A DNA stretch of 64,000 nt from Coniella vitis. Taxonomy: Eukaryota > Ascomycota > Sordariomycetes > Diaporthales > Schizoparmaceae. The stretch is from contig WUJK01000002.1 in assembly GCA_011317545.1 (NCBI GenBank), positions 2,480,001 through 2,544,000 on the forward strand, in the 5' to 3' direction. Positions 25,019 to 37,732 of this stretch are shown here, piece after piece; positions within the stretch are counted from its first letter, which is position 1, and every line of letters begins with the position of its first letter. The notes below the pieces were generated by a model. The model saw only the letters and a list, made by a program, of their open reading frames with translations, was not told the origin of the DNA and ran no database searches. A program made the translations under genes and the position numbers.

Positions 25019-26985
25019 TCAACTATCTTGAGTGACGAGCAGCCAGCATTTCCGCATTCCTGTCCCCATGGTCTCCCCTTCCACAGCCTCAGAGCTTGCC
25101 CAGCGACATCTAGTCGGAGCAGTTGCTAGAGTCATCTTTGGCGCATCACTTAGAGTAAATAACTGTACGTGCATCTTGAGTTTCAAGTGAGAAAAGACCC
25201 AGGGTACCGTCCCTAGCTCTCCCTGGTATTCCAAACGATGGCGCAGCTTTTCTGGACAAGGGGCATCATCCTGCTTAAACAGACCGGCGGCAAATTCGCG
25301 CGCCATTCGGCCTCGCGATGAAGGCGTGCTGTCATTTGATTCTGGCAGCATGTGGCTTGGAAACTCCCACATGCCGGCAAGGAGACCTTGTACAAGTGCG
25401 AGATTGGCAATTAATTAGCTTAATACTCTGTGGATGCTGGAGTCGTTGCACGCTTACCTGTATTCGGACGTTTTTGTATCAGATACATGTTGTTGTCGGC
25501 CCGCTGTATTGCACACACCAAAGTCTCCTGCTCTGGCACAGCCTTTTTGGCCGTTTTGACTGGGAATTTCTGAGCATGCGAGATGGCAATCTTTTTGAGC
25601 GCTGCGGATGTCCAGGAGGCGATGCTGGCCTTCTTTTGAGAAGCTTCTGGGGAATCTTGTGCAAAGAAAGCCGACAGTGTCGTCTGCTTTGGTTTCTTGT
25701 TGATCACTTTTGGCTCAATCGCGCTATCAGTGTCGGCAAAATCTTCAAACGGCTCACAAATGTGGCAGAGGTCCTCAATATCCAGAGGTTCTGGTTGTTT
25801 GGCAGTGCGTTGCTGTGGCGTGGACGTTCCAGCAATCATTTCGCCCTCTTGGCTCGCACGACAAGTGGCAGTAATGGGACAAGCCGAACAATTGGGCTGA
25901 GGCGTGCAAATAGTACTGCCCAACTCCATCAATGCTTGACCCCATCTCCCAGGAGCATCATTGGGCTGTGGCTCGCCGGCCTCGCCATCCGTGTCCGCGG
26001 CGGCGGCGTCGGCCGAAACAATCTTTACAAGAGCAGCTGCGCATGCCCAGATCAAGTTGATGGCAGTCTTGTCAGTCTTTGTATCAACCAAGAGGCCCAG
26101 CTGGCGGCTGAGCACCCGCAGAACGTTACCATCGACCATGGGTGCGGGGCGGCCAAAGACAATGCACGAGATGGCGCCAGCAGTATACGGCCCAACACCT
26201 GGCACCTGTGTCTTGAGGCTTTCAATATCGTGTGGCATCAGGCCTTGCCACTCGTGATGCTCGACAATCAATTTACAGGCTGCAAGGATGCGCTTGCACC
26301 GCGAATAGTAGCCCAGACCTCTCCAGACACTCATAACCTCGTCTTCGGTGGCCTTGGCCAGGTCGTAGATGGTCGGCCATTTCTGCATCCAGCGGGTCCA
26401 GTAGTCGATAACAACCTTCACACGGGTCTGCTGCAGCATGATTTCGGAAATGAAGACTTCATAGGCGCGCTGTGTCTGGGCACGCCGTAGCTCGGCCGGG
26501 TCATGGTAGTCTTTGGGGTTGACGAAGGGCTTCCTCCAGGGCATGGCACGGTCGTTGCTGACACCATCATACCATTGCAGAAAAGCAGACCGGGCACGGC
26601 TGCCAAGGTCACCGTGGAGCAGGAGAGGTTGGTGATAGTCGAGACGATGTTGACGGAGCGGAAAGTGGCAGGCGGAAGTGCTGGGGCCCGTCGTGGAGGT
26701 TGCGGCGGTCTCAAACAGGCGCTGGTGCAGATCTGGCACTGCCTTTTGGCTTTTCCTGCGCTTGGCTGGGGGTGCTGGTGAAGAGGTGGTATTAGTGTCG
26801 ACTACCGACGTGTTCTCATTGTTCTCGTCGACCTCTTCGTCGGCCGTCACACGTTTTGCAGGACGCGGCCTGGCTGCGGTTATGGTGTTCCGCGCTTGAA
26901 CAACTGACGCTGACTTTTGCTGAGAGGTAACCTGGCCATTGATCCGCTGCGAGGCAAGCCGCGAGCTCTGACGTGTTTTCTTCAT
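25019..26985 (-). CDS. myh1: A/G-specific adenine DNA glycosylase (MutY/MUTYH)
   Basis: Exons 26985–25458 and 25386–25019 give 631 residues. The 71-nt intron (GTAAGC…CAAG) splits a Gly codon. The product removes adenine mispaired with 8-oxoguanine in nuclear and perhaps mitochondrial DNA. An unstructured basic N-terminus of about 130 residues precedes the HhH–GPD domain: SEIMLQQTRV carries the catalytic Glu181, VPGVGPYTAGAI is the helix-hairpin-helix, and MVDGNVLRVLSR carries Asp285. The iron–sulphur Cys residues are 360, 366, 369 and 375, so the first spacing is x5 rather than the x6 of the bacterial and human enzymes. The C-terminal Nudix-like domain carries the PWVFSH loop used to recognise 8-oxoG. 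I chose the ATG at 26985 because the frame upstream opens only with a TTG. Confidence 0.95.
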
Positions 26986-28060
26986 GGCGTCAGAGACGCG
27001 TTTGTACAATGGGTTAGTGTTTAGTCGCTAGTCTGGGAATAACATCAGAACTTCCTTTTGTGGGCGCGTTACTTCAGGCACGAGTGCTTCACAGTGGCAG
27101 GTGGCTGATAGTAATCATGCCTAGTCCCCTAACCCTGGCACCTGTTCAGGTACTGAAGGCTCCAGCACCAAACCGTACCCGGATTCTAACTACTCAGGTA
27201 CCCCAGTACATGTGTCTTTCAACATCACGACGGGCATTCTACCCTCGTAGGAATCTTTTGATATTCTTTCTCCCGCCTTCCAAACTCTGCGTCACATTGA
27301 AAGGACTCACCAGCATGGCTTAGCTCATCCAGCATTATAATAAGACATTCATCTACGAATACCAACGCAGCTTTGGTCTCCATTTCAGCCGATCTGAACC
27401 ACGGCTTCGCTTCGTTCTCATGACGGCTTCACAGCATAGACCTAACTGCGCTCGGCGTCAAGTCGGCAGCAGCGAGCAAGCCAGTGGTGCTGAAGGAGCG
27501 ACAGATTCATCCCCCAATGTCACTTCTGAGATGGAACAATAGAATAAAAATCACAACCACGGCCATGCCACGCTCCTTCTTTCATCACCCAAGCTTTTGT
27601 TTCATTCTATCACGGCCCTCAGCTGACAGTCAATGAAGGAACAACTCTGAGACTTTGTCTATAGTCCTTCGATACGCGAGCAAAATCATTGCCGTTAACT
27701 CCCCAGCTAGAGGAACCGTTCTTGAAACTCGCGCCACCGAGAGCACTGAGCCTGTTATGGGACCAATTGCGCAGCTCTCCCCCCCCCCCCCCGCCTCCTA
27801 GAGCCTCCAACGACAGACGGACAGATCGGCGTGTCTTGGCCCATCACAGACTGTTTCCGGGATGCTAAGAAGCATTCTACCTGCACAAAAGTGCGCGAGA
27901 ATCGCTGTACTGTCGAAGAAGACTCTGAGAGCAAGCGCGGTATACCACCATGCAGTCGACATCACCTTGGGCCCGGCCAATGATGAGCAGAACAAGATGA
28001 CGTGGTTGAGCTGCGTCAGTCTCTGAGCCCCAGTCACGGCGGCCCAGAACAGGACATATC
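26986..28060. other. intergenic region
   Basis: The mutY promoter and about 1 kb without a recognisable gene. A C-run (27780–27792) interrupts otherwise mixed sequence. Confidence 0.5.
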
Positions 28061-29210
28061 CCCGGCTTGGACGCGTAACATTTACCTGGCTCGAATGGAC
28101 AGCATCGTGCGAGGCACGCAGACTTCACATCGCCGCATATACGATCCGGCCGTGCCGGTGAGTGAGGTCAGGTTCGACATCCGTATCATGGAGTCAAAGG
28201 GCAAGCAGAGAGCCTGGTATCAAGTTCCCGTCCAGGCACAGCATGTGCTGCGCCAGATGGGGTTGGCCCAAACCGATGCTCTCCCGCAGTTTCAATAACT
28301 GCGGCATCCAAGTCAAAGAAACTTCACCCCGCTCATTTTAATTTCTCTTTTATGGATGCCAACTGGAACTGGGGAGCCGAAGAAACTCGGCGGGAGCACC
28401 TCGTCACGCAACCCATGGTACCCTGTCATTCGTGATTTCTAGCCCTCCCGGCATTGGCAAACCGAAGACGCTGGATGAAGCCACATTACAGTCCCCTCAT
28501 ACGCGGATCTTGCAGCACATTTCTCCTATGTGATTCCTCCGAGTCTGCGCCAGGTATCCTGTCCCAACGCGTCAATAAGTACTTTTACACCGTGCTAGTT
28601 GTTGCGCATGGACCGAACATACTGCAACTCCGCCTTTGTACTAGATGAGCTTCTCTCTTACTGTTGTGCCTATAATGACCATTCCTAGCTGCCTCCTTTT
28701 GCGCAACTCCGTCACTGCCAAGTCATACTTACGACGTGTCCGAGATTCTCGTCCTGTATGGAGCCAAGCCGACAGAATCAAGACCTCTAAACCATTCAAG
28801 AGCGATTAAACGAAAGCCCATGCGGCTCTCGATCCCTTGCACCCGCTCCCCAAAGACCACGAACCATTTGGTCCGCTCTCCTTGATCAAGGAAGTCGCCA
28901 ATGCGACGGAGCCCGGAGCACTTGGCCCCCTCTGCGCATTGTGACCGCGTTCAAGGACTACATTACAACACAGATATCACCCACCTAACCCTTGATTTGT
29001 AATGGCTGGTGACGATCGGCAGCTCAGCTCGACCCACAAATATCCTCCCACAGGACGCCGCTCAAACGATTTTCTTCTCTCAAGCGTTTTGCAAGAAAAA
29101 CGCAACGTCTACGCCGAACATTTCGCTTGCGCCGAGGCAGAACAGGGCCCAACCGCTCCAGCACCGGGGCCCCAAATGACCTTACGACAGATGTCCTTCC
29201 CAAGTTAACT
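28061..29210 (+). pseudogene. decayed superfamily 1 (UPF1-like) helicase relic
   Basis: Several conserved-looking fragments lie in order on the + strand but in shifting frames with stops. At 28412–28531 GTLSFVISSPPGIGKPKTL resembles helicase motif I (Walker A), but the residue after the P-loop Lys is Pro instead of Thr/Ser, and a stop soon follows. At about 28714–28806 comes SYLRRVRDSRPVWSQADRIK. At 28849–28944 the fragment ends EVANATEPGALGPL. At 29002 VMAGDDRQLSST resembles motif III (AGDxxQL). An upstream fragment at 28080–28297 ends VQAQHVLRQMGL in another frame. No continuous frame could encode a working enzyme, so I read this as an old pseudogene. The helicase identity rests on two short motifs and is tentative. 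Confidence 0.42.
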
Positions 29211-30327
29211 GCCCAACATTTGCCACCTTTCTCTACTAATTCCGCTCCCATTCTGACGATGTTTGCTGTCCCTTTCACGTCTCTTATATCACGATGCGCT
29301 GGTGATCGAAGCCAAGGACACTGGACGTTCTCGCCGCATGACAGCATTGAAGATATTGTCAATAATCCATCCTCCTTTACGACAACTGATCTCCAGAGAT
29401 CCGTCGAGCGGCCTGCGTGCCATCTTTGTTTCTATTTTGGGGGGGGGGGGGAGGGGGGGCTGACTATATACTTTGCAAATCACCTGCTTGGCTTTCTCTG
29501 TTCCTATAAAAAAACAGGTACATTCGTTCATTCAGGGAGACAACTTTATTCTACAAACACAGATATGTAGAACAGACCAAGGACCTCATCGTTACCTGGA
29601 GATCTCCATCACCACACAAACCTCAGAGGCTCGGTCCGTTCAACGCCATGTTAACTGTAGATAGCCAGTCAGGCTTCTAATACCGTGTAGTCTGGGGTTT
29701 TTGGAAAATGGTAAGTCTTCATTCTTGCAACTTTACAGGTCAAGCTGGCTGAATCACTGTTGAGACAAAATAAACATGGTGCAAGTCTGTCTTGTTTATG
29801 ATATCAGCATAGACACATTTCGTATACTTACATGGTAGTAACTCTTGAAGGAAACCGAAAAACTCTGGATAGGCTGCTATTGTATAGGTACGTTGTGACA
29901 GTCTTGTACTATCTTTATAATGATATCATATCTGTGGACATGATGATTCAGGTGTGATCCATCACGTCCTCATTCTTGGCAACCGCATATGGAAAGTGAG
30001 TGCCAATAGATGCCAGACTACCAAGTCACTATGGCAATAGACGGACCACATCTGATGCACAGATCATACTATGATCCCATTTGGGGTCTGGACTGTATGT
30101 GATTGCCTTGAACGAATATGAATCGGTGTGGACTTTCTCACGAACCCAAGCCAAACAAATACAAGCATGTGCCAAAATATACAAAAAATAGACTTTGGTA
30201 TATGGCGGGTTGAACATCATGGTTCGCACATGAGTGTACGTGGTCACCATCTCACAACTCGTAAATCATCGACAAAGCAGACTACCCCCGAGATGACATG
30301 TCCCAAACACGCCACCGCAAAGCCTCC
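29211..30327. other. intergenic region
   Basis: No supported gene. A G-run (about 29438–29458) is present. The AT-richer stretch 29660–30250 has frequent stops in all frames and downstream flank character for the XRCC4 gene. Confidence 0.5.
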
Positions 30328-31974
30328 CTATTCGGAAGCCGTGCTCTCGTCTGAATCAAAGACTGGCGGAGGCGGTTTCTTGCTGTTCTTCTTGCTATTT
30401 CTGGTCGTCTTGACGACTTGAGGCTCATCATCAGACTCGGATGCGGAAGTTGCAGCCTCCTTTTTGGGGGTTCTTTGCTTCGAACTACTACTAGCCGGGC
30501 CCTTTCGTGAGGCCCTTGCTGGCGAGGTTGGCGACAACCGAGGGTGCTGCTGTCGTGCACCCTTTTTCGGCTTGGGTTCCGACTCCGCTTCACTAGCACT
30601 AGGTGTGTTTGAACCCTGAGTGGTCTGACCAACATCAGACATCTCATCGTGGCTCTCGGCAGCCTCGGGGGTAACATCGACATCCATGTGGTCGACATCC
30701 TGATCAGACTGCAGATCGGCGTCGACGCTAGCATCAGCCTTTCGTTTCCCACTTTTACCGGTTTGTGCAGCTGGAGCCGTGCGATGTCCAGTGGTGGTGG
30801 TGGCGGCGGCGGGGGCGGCAGCAAACGCGTGCTGGGGTGCGTTTGCAGTAGCCAGAATCTGTTCCTGCATACGGATCTTTAGCTTCTTTTCATTTAGTAG
30901 ATCCTTGAGCCATGAGTCGTGCTCAGTCTCGAATTCTTGCTTGCTGCGCTCGAGCTCCTTGAAGCGAGCTGTCTCATCGGTAACGAGCTTTTGGAGTTCG
31001 TCATGTTTTCGTTTGAGCTGGGCAATCTCTTGTTGCAGCTTGTCTCTGGCTCTGACGGCCTCGGCGCACCAGTCAAAGATATCAATAGTCTCAGCAGCAG
31101 CGTTGCTCCTCCGCAGCTTGAGGGCACCCAGGGTCTCCTGCACGTGGCGTGCACATCATCAGCGAAGATCTTGGCCAGAAAGAGGGCGGTGGCTTGGCTT
31201 GGGAACCCAGGGATTAGATAGGGCCGCAAGAGCCTAATAAAACAAGTGACAGGCACCAGGTCTGGGTCCAAGGCGGGTCGCCTGGGCGTCGATAGGGTTT
31301 CGGGGTCCAAGCGGAAGTGAAAGAGGGCGAACATACCGCAGAACCTGCGACCTTCTTTTGGACGTGGATAAACAGGTAACCCTCGTCGCTGGTTTCGGCA
31401 TAGGCATCGATAACCCCGCCAGACAGGGAATCGTCCTGCTGCTGCTGCTGGTGGTGGTAGAGGAGGATGGCTTTCAGACAAGCCTGCCATTCCGCGTCCG
31501 AACAGGCATCGTTGTCATGCTTGTATTTGCCGATCTTGGCATGTTGCACTGTGACGCACAAAGGAGAGGTGCAGTTCCAAGATTAGCGACAGCGTAAATG
31601 AGGGACCGGGGGACGAGAGAAGTGCGAGGATGGGATGGAATGGCTGCGGGAACGGGCATCGAACTGCACGGCTGTAAATAATATCTGACGTGCAGAATCG
31701 GGCGAAAGATGGATTCGCGGCCGACTACCGAGACCCGGGCCAGTAGCCGGGCCAGCCAGCTAAGCTGCAAGGGACGGGCCAGGACAGGCGAAGGCAGAGC
31801 AGAGGACATGGAGGACGTACAGGTGGTGACATAGGCCTTGACATCGTCGGTAGCAACGAGCTCCAGATCGAGCGGGTGGGTAGCAGCGTCGTCTGTGCTG
31901 GGCGAGACGGCGACGAGGACATGCCTCTTTTGGAGGGCGCTGGGGCCTTTGAGAGGCAGCCGCAGGATGGCCAT
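30328..31974 (-). CDS. xrcc4: XRCC4/Lif1-like non-homologous end-joining factor
   Basis: Exons 31974–31821, 31548–31337 and 31137–30328 give 391 residues, with the phases (1, 0) consistent across both junctions. Residues 1–120 form the XRCC4 head (MAILRLPLKG…DVKAYVTTLQHAKIGKYKHD…EGYLFIHVQKKVAGSA). A coiled-coil stalk spans about residues 140–200 (ARDKLQQEIAQLKRKHDELQ), the dimerisation and DNA-ligase-IV-binding region. The C-terminal tail is rich in Ser, Lys and acidic residues, including SGKRKADA and KKNSKKPPPP, and is probably disordered and phosphorylated. The protein should hold ligase IV at double-strand breaks in the nucleus. The second intron (199 nt) is long and could hide a small alternative exon, because another acceptor (TATTAG) lies inside it. 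Confidence 0.88.
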
Positions 31975-33611
31975 GGCGGGGCACACTTCTGCGTTCCTGC
32001 GCGTCAGGCCTGCTTGTCTGTGTGGGTATGACGACGGCTGGAATGGGGATGGGAATGATTTGGCGATCTTGTGGCTCGGGGCAGTCTGCGCTCACGGGTG
32101 TGACCTGAGGGAGGCAGAGGCTGCTGGCGTCGTACGGGCCAAGAATGGATGCGAATGAAGCCCGAGATTGGTAGTGTCGTCAGGATGACCGTTTTTGTGT
32201 TGGATTCTGTTGGGGCCCAGATGGCACGAGGAAAACGAACAGCAGTCCAGTTGAATCGAGTTTGATAGAAAACGAACAGTTCGTCAGTTGAATGGTATGT
32301 AGCACTATGTATGCTGCTAGCAGCCCGCCACCCCCGTCAGCCGGCGCAGCCCAGCTCTAGGCAGACGGGCCGCTGCCTAACTGACGGGAGAGCCGCGAGC
32401 CTTACATACTTGATACCGAGGTGGTACAGAGCCCTCTGGCACTGCAGCTGGGAAGCCGCACCGCCATAGTGAAGCATCGCCAGCCATGCAGCCATGCAGC
32501 CATGCAGCCAACCGAACAACCAATGCTTTTTCTTCTTCTTTCTCTCCCCTAGACCTTATGTAATGGACAAAGCAGGACAAACCCATTCGTCTCCCGAGAC
32601 AAACGCTTGTTTGCTGCAGCGATCGGCAAGCGGGCCTGGACCGGACGATTGCTGCTCACATCATTTGCCATCACAGGCCGAGTGTGGTGCAGAGCAGCTG
32701 GGGAATTTTGTTTTTTTTTTGTTTGGTGAGATCTGCTTGGGGTACTAATAAAACCATCTATCAGCTAAATCCGTTCCAGCTGTACTATTACTTGACAGTA
32801 CGTGCAGTACATAGTACGTACTGTGCCAAAGTACCCATGTATTTGGCAGCTCTCTTAGAGGGAAGGGAAGGAGCAAACGAGCAGGGCAAAGACGAAAAAG
32901 TCCATTTGTTGCATTCATGCACGGTAAGATGACCTGGCGGGATACCCCGACGTCTTATAGCCATACTACTATATTTTACTAGTATGGCATTATTCCCAGC
33001 CATTCCTCTGATCAAACCACATGCTACTACATGGTGTGTACTATGTCGAGGTGAGCTTGGACCAAGAGGCCAGTTGCAGCAGCCAGCTCGTGGGGCAGCA
33101 GATCGGGCCCCTGGCTGCACGGCAGTGCAGTCCTGTTACCTTGGGAGCGTTGCGTTGCGTTGCGTGGTCTATCTACGGGATCACAGAATCAGCCCTTTTC
33201 CCGCAGGCTGGGAGAGGCTGACTGGGTGGTGAATGGCTGGCACACCGGATAGGCTGGACAGGGTACATAGTAGAGCCGGCGCAGAAACGGCCATAGCTCC
33301 CCACCCTCTCATGCATCCTGCAGCAGTGGGCGCGCCACTGTGCTGGGTACCTGGCGCCGACTTCAATGGGGCACTGGACGCGGTTGCCACAGTGCGCACC
33401 GGCCGTCCAGCGCCCCAGCACAGCAAGTACTGAGCGTGTGAGGCCTGTGAGGCCTGTGAGCCAAGCGCTGGCGCTGTCACGTCTCCACTCTGCAAACCCC
33501 GGCTCTTCTTGTCTGGGCTGTCGCTGCCCTATCCTTGCACACCCCTGGACTGTGGCATTTTTCTCTCTTCCCCCCCAGCCATCTGCCACTGGCTCACTGT
33601 TGGTCCTTGCC

Positions 33612-33647
33612 CCAGCTCCCAGCTCCCAGCTCCCAGCTCCCAGTTCC
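33612..33647. repeat. 7-bp tandem repeat (cagctcc)
   Basis: Four exact CAGCTCC copies are followed by a CAGTTCC variant. A simple repeat in intergenic DNA. Confidence 0.75.
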
Positions 33648-34072
33648 CACTGTTTCGATTCCCACAGCATCGTCACCGCAAGCAAGCCAGCAAGCCTTCC
33701 TTTCTTCCCACCACCACAACGCGCACACCAAGCGACCCAACACACCACATCCCTCCGTTGCCCGACTGCGGCTTTCCGCCTGCCCTTGCTGAGCGGAATT
33801 GTGCATGTGTGCGCAGTTACCAACGACCAAAGGAACGCAACGTGCGCGTTGGAGTGGATTGGGCTGGTGTGGTCTGGTCTGGCCTGGTCGCGGCTTGGTG
33901 GCCGTCACATCACCGTCGACAGCACAGCACAGCACAGCACCTCTGTTGTAGAGAGCTGAAGGGACCCTCTTCATCTCCCCAGCCAGGCCTTATCCGGTTG
34001 ACGTGCATTACGCATCCTCCTCGTTCATCTCTCTCGTATCCCACCCCCACTTGCTTCAGACTACCGCCTGCG

Positions 34073-34101
34073 CGCACGCACACGCACACGCACACGCACA
34101 C
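34073..34101. repeat. CACACG/CGCACA microsatellite
   Basis: About five units of a six-base CACACG repeat lie upstream of byr4, likely within promoter or leader sequence. Confidence 0.75.
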
Positions 34102-34600
34102 GGACCAGCAACCTTTTCTTGCGGATCTCTCTCGCGCTCTCATTTTTCTCGCACTCATAGTGCACCTTTCATCTCCCGGAATCCGTGCCGACCCTTACGT
34201 TCCAGTCTGCACGCGACTCGACCTCGACTCACTCACTCACTCAAGCAACAAGCCAACCCGGCCTCGACTTCGACCGTCAATCGCCGCCCCCGTCCGCCGC
34301 TCGACCACCCCCTTCCCCCAAGCACTTGTCCTGCGAAATGAGACAAGGCCCCCGTGCACGTGGCCGCTCTCGACTGCTCCTGCTATGATGATGATCTGCT
34401 CGTCAACCCACTCTCGCAATAACAATCAAACGCCACCCTGTCGCGCTCTGTGACAGCCCGCCCCGGCGACACGACCCGAGTCTGGCCGTTGCGCAATTGA
34501 AAATTTCCCTTTTCGCTGTAACCTTTATTTTCTCTTTACCCACTTATGACGACGTTGGTTGGCCCTCTTGCCCGGGAACCCTCGAATCTTCTTTACGACC

Positions 34601-37600
34601 ATGGACATCATGAACACATTACGAATCCACGAACGCAACCCTGTCGAGGTTGATGTCGAGAACTGGGACGATGACGACTTCTTGATTGACGGCGACGATC
34701 TCGCCCTTCGCAACGCCTCCTCTTCCGTCAGCGGGGCTCCACATCGCCGCGACAGCTTTTCATCACATCGGTCCCTGCGTTCTGAGCGTGACTCGCTCCA
34801 CGGCGACGACGACAGGCAGGTCCATCTGCCTGGCAATGACGAGAGGTCCACCCTCAACGCCATTGCCATTGCCGCATCGGTCGGCATCCCCATTCCCAAG
34901 AACGTCCCCTCCTCGGCCCTGCAGGGCACCATTCGCAGATTGGGCGGCCGCAAGGTCCAGAAGATCCTTCAGGAGGACTGGAGCGATGACCTCATGTTTG
35001 CCGATGGCACCGACAGCTTGCGCATCAGGGCCCAGGACCCTTCCCATTTCCCCGACGTCTTGAGACAGGTTAGTGGCAGCTCGTCTCAGCTGAGCTCTGT
35101 GCAGACCTCGCAGTCCTGCTCGTCGGATGCGCACGGCTTCTCTGCATCTGCTATAAAGACACCCGCACGAGGCTTGGCACCACCCATCAACCTGGACAGA
35201 TACCGTGATACCGAAGATGACAACGACCTGTTCGGCGACGGCATGGAAACCATCAAAGTGTCCAAGACGCGGCCCACCATCACGCCCCTCTTGACCAAAA
35301 TCACGACCTCGCCCACTCCACTGCGTATTGTGGGCGAGGACGACTTTGAGAAGGACCTGGAGTTCCCATCTGACGGCACACTCAAGCTGTCTGCTCGCAG
35401 AGACATTCCCAGAACCCCGCTGAGCGCAGACCAGGATTTTGACTGGGGAGAAGGCAGCCTGGGCACCCGGTACGGCGGCACAAGAAGGGATGGACGGTCC
35501 AACCGGAGCTCTTCGGCCTCGGCATTCAGTCCCAGCATCTCAAGTACCATTACCGCCGAGAGTGAGGACGAGGCGCAATTTGACGGCATTGAAATCCCCA
35601 ACGGCCCCCTGGACCTCAGCGCCCGCTTGAGGAGGCACCGCCAGAACCGGTCCCCAGAACAAACCATCCAAGAGGAGCCTGCGGCACCGCCAAAGCCTGC
35701 CTCCCACGACGGCGACGGCGCGGATTTCTTTGCTGATTTGGACGTGGGTGACGGTTCCGTGTTTGCTTCCGGCAAGGTCAAGTTCCACACCAACATACAG
35801 CTCAAGAAGCCGCGGACAACAAGCCCAACCCGTCCCAAGGCAGCCGTCTCGCTCACGTTTACCAATAAGCCTGCCCAAACAGTCTCCCGACTGCCCCGGC
35901 CAGCCTCCATCCACGAAAGGTCGCTCACGCAATCGTCATTGGAGCCAGTATCGGAGAGTGGAGGTCCCATCGCATCTCGCGGCCTGAGAAGGTCACAGTC
36001 TCGCTTGGGCCACATGTCCCAATCCTCCACATCGTCCATAGGAAGCAACGCCACGCCTCTCACACCCTCTGGACCTGGCAGCATGTTCTCGAGCCCTACA
36101 ACGCCGCGTAGACGCGAACTGGGCAAGCAGCCGTCTGCTGCTTCGCTACGACAAGAGGCCACCACGACGAATGCACAACTCCTGCGCCTCAAGCGGTCAT
36201 TGCCTGTCATGAAGCCAAACGTCTCGCCAGGACGGTCGACCGCCGCCGCTCGACCCCCGTCTAGCACCGAGGTCGGCCCGCGGTCGTCTGCAGCTTTGCG
36301 TCCCCGGACCCCGGTGGAGCGGGCTCGCCTTTCCATGAGCGAGGCTCCGACGGCGCAGAGCCGAAAGCCTTTTCTGCCCGCAGGCGCTGCCTCTCAGTCC
36401 TCCAATGTCAATGCCAAGAGCAGAGGCTCGCTTCGGCGGCACGACTCGGACCTGTCGGTGGAAATGCGATCCTCCACGCGGACCGTGTCCCGCACAATGG
36501 TCAGATCGCCAAGCCCTACCAAGCAGCGCGACCGCAACCTCGAGAAGCTGGCCAAGGCGGGCATTCGCCTTCCTCTCAGTCTTCCGAAACGATCGAGGCA
36601 TTATGGAGACGCGCACGCGCTGCTGGCCTTTGACGATTTGCCCACATCCGCCACGACAGAGTCTGAATACGTCAAGCAGCCCAAACAGGCCGGACAGCAG
36701 TACCCGACCCAGTTCCGCAACAAAGCCGTGCACCATATATCCCCTGCCTCTTCAACGCCCCACCCAACACTCCACTCACCGGTGAGATTCGATACCCAAC
36801 CCCGTTTTGCACGTGACACGGCGTCCAGTAGAATCGCGAGGGAAACAAACCTTGCGCATCGTGTTCCCTCTTCTGGTCCGCTCGCTCCCCTTACGTCGCA
36901 ACGTGTTGCCCAACTCTCCACGAGGAGCAATTTGCACCCGCTGCACCCACCACACGGTACCATCCGGTCCAAAAAGCACTTGCGCAAGCCTGTGCAGACC
37001 AAGCCACATCTCATTTCCAACCTCAACTCGAACAACGAGTCCAAAAGTGAGTGTCGCCTATTCCCTCCCTACTTAGTAGTCGTGCACCAACTCCCCCATC
37101 CCGCCAACCCCCTTTTCTTTGATCCATCCTTGGTGCATGACTAATCGTCCGCAGTGGTAAATGGTATGTTCTACAATCCCGAAACGTACCAATGGGAAGG
37201 CAACGACCATGCCTTGAACGCCTTTGACACGCCGACATACCCACCGGCATCCTCACCTTCTACTGCCTCGGTACCAACCTATGGGGTGCGTGATAAGGAG
37301 AATGCCACTCCTAGACCGGCCCTTATCACCAACATCAGTGCAACAAAGGGCGTTCAAGTCGTTGGCGGCATGGTGTTTGATCCTCAGAACATGTGCTGGC
37401 TCAAGCTAGGTCCTCAGTCTGCTCAATCCGAAATCACTGATCCTTTGGAAGCATTCACTGCCATTGAAGACGAGGATGATGTCTTCAAGGACATTCCAGA
37501 CCTCGAGGACAACACTGCCGACACGACCGAGCTTGGCCGGACCAACGATGTCAAGGATGACTGGTTGATTGGTGAGGAGTTTGACGTTGGCCCTGAATTC

Positions 37601-37732
37601 ATCAGGAGACAACGCGAAGAAGAGGAGCGCTGGCGGAAAAAGTGCGAGAGGTGGCTTGGCCTGGGCAATCGCGATCGTGAAGATTGGCGTTGGCTCATTC
37701 GCAGCGTTGTCAACGAAGCTGCAGAACAGTGA
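34601..37732 (+). CDS. byr4: Byr4/Bfa1-like component of the septation-network GAP
   Basis: Exons 34601–37046 and 37155–37732 give 1007 residues. The 108-nt intron (GTGAGT…CGCAG) splits a Met codon. The N-terminus carries the conserved VDVENWDDDDFLIDGDD and the block IPKNVPSSALQGTIRRLGG…ILQEDWSDDLMF. The middle is long, Ser/Pro/Arg-rich and probably disordered and phosphorylated. The C-terminus has two copies of a short repeat, GMFYNPETYQW and GMVFDPQNMCW (G-M-x2-[ND]-P-x4-W), then DDWLIGEEFDVGPEFI and ERWRKKCERWLG. Byr4 with Cdc16 forms the two-component GAP for the GTPase Spg1 at the spindle pole body, restraining septum formation. The ATG at 34601 is the first in frame; upstream codons open only with TTG. 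Confidence 0.93.

Larger units (their letters stand above)
31975..34600. other. intergenic region between divergent XRCC4 and byr4 genes
   Basis: About 2.6 kb between divergent genes, with no supported coding sequence. A 314-codon frame (33509–34453) is low-complexity and dominated by tandem repeats. Repeats include CAGCTCC (33612–33647) and CACACG (34073–34101). From about 33990 the strand is CT-rich, as expected for the byr4 promoter and leader. Confidence 0.6.

Noticed and set aside
33509..34453. 314-codon frame upstream of byr4
   Set aside because: It consists of simple repeats and Pro/Ser/Arg-rich sequence, without an ATG context or conserved segments; most likely promoter and leader.
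35086..36336. 416-codon open frame antisense to byr4
   Set aside because: Shadow of a coding exon; no domain, and the opposite strand has clear Byr4 homology.
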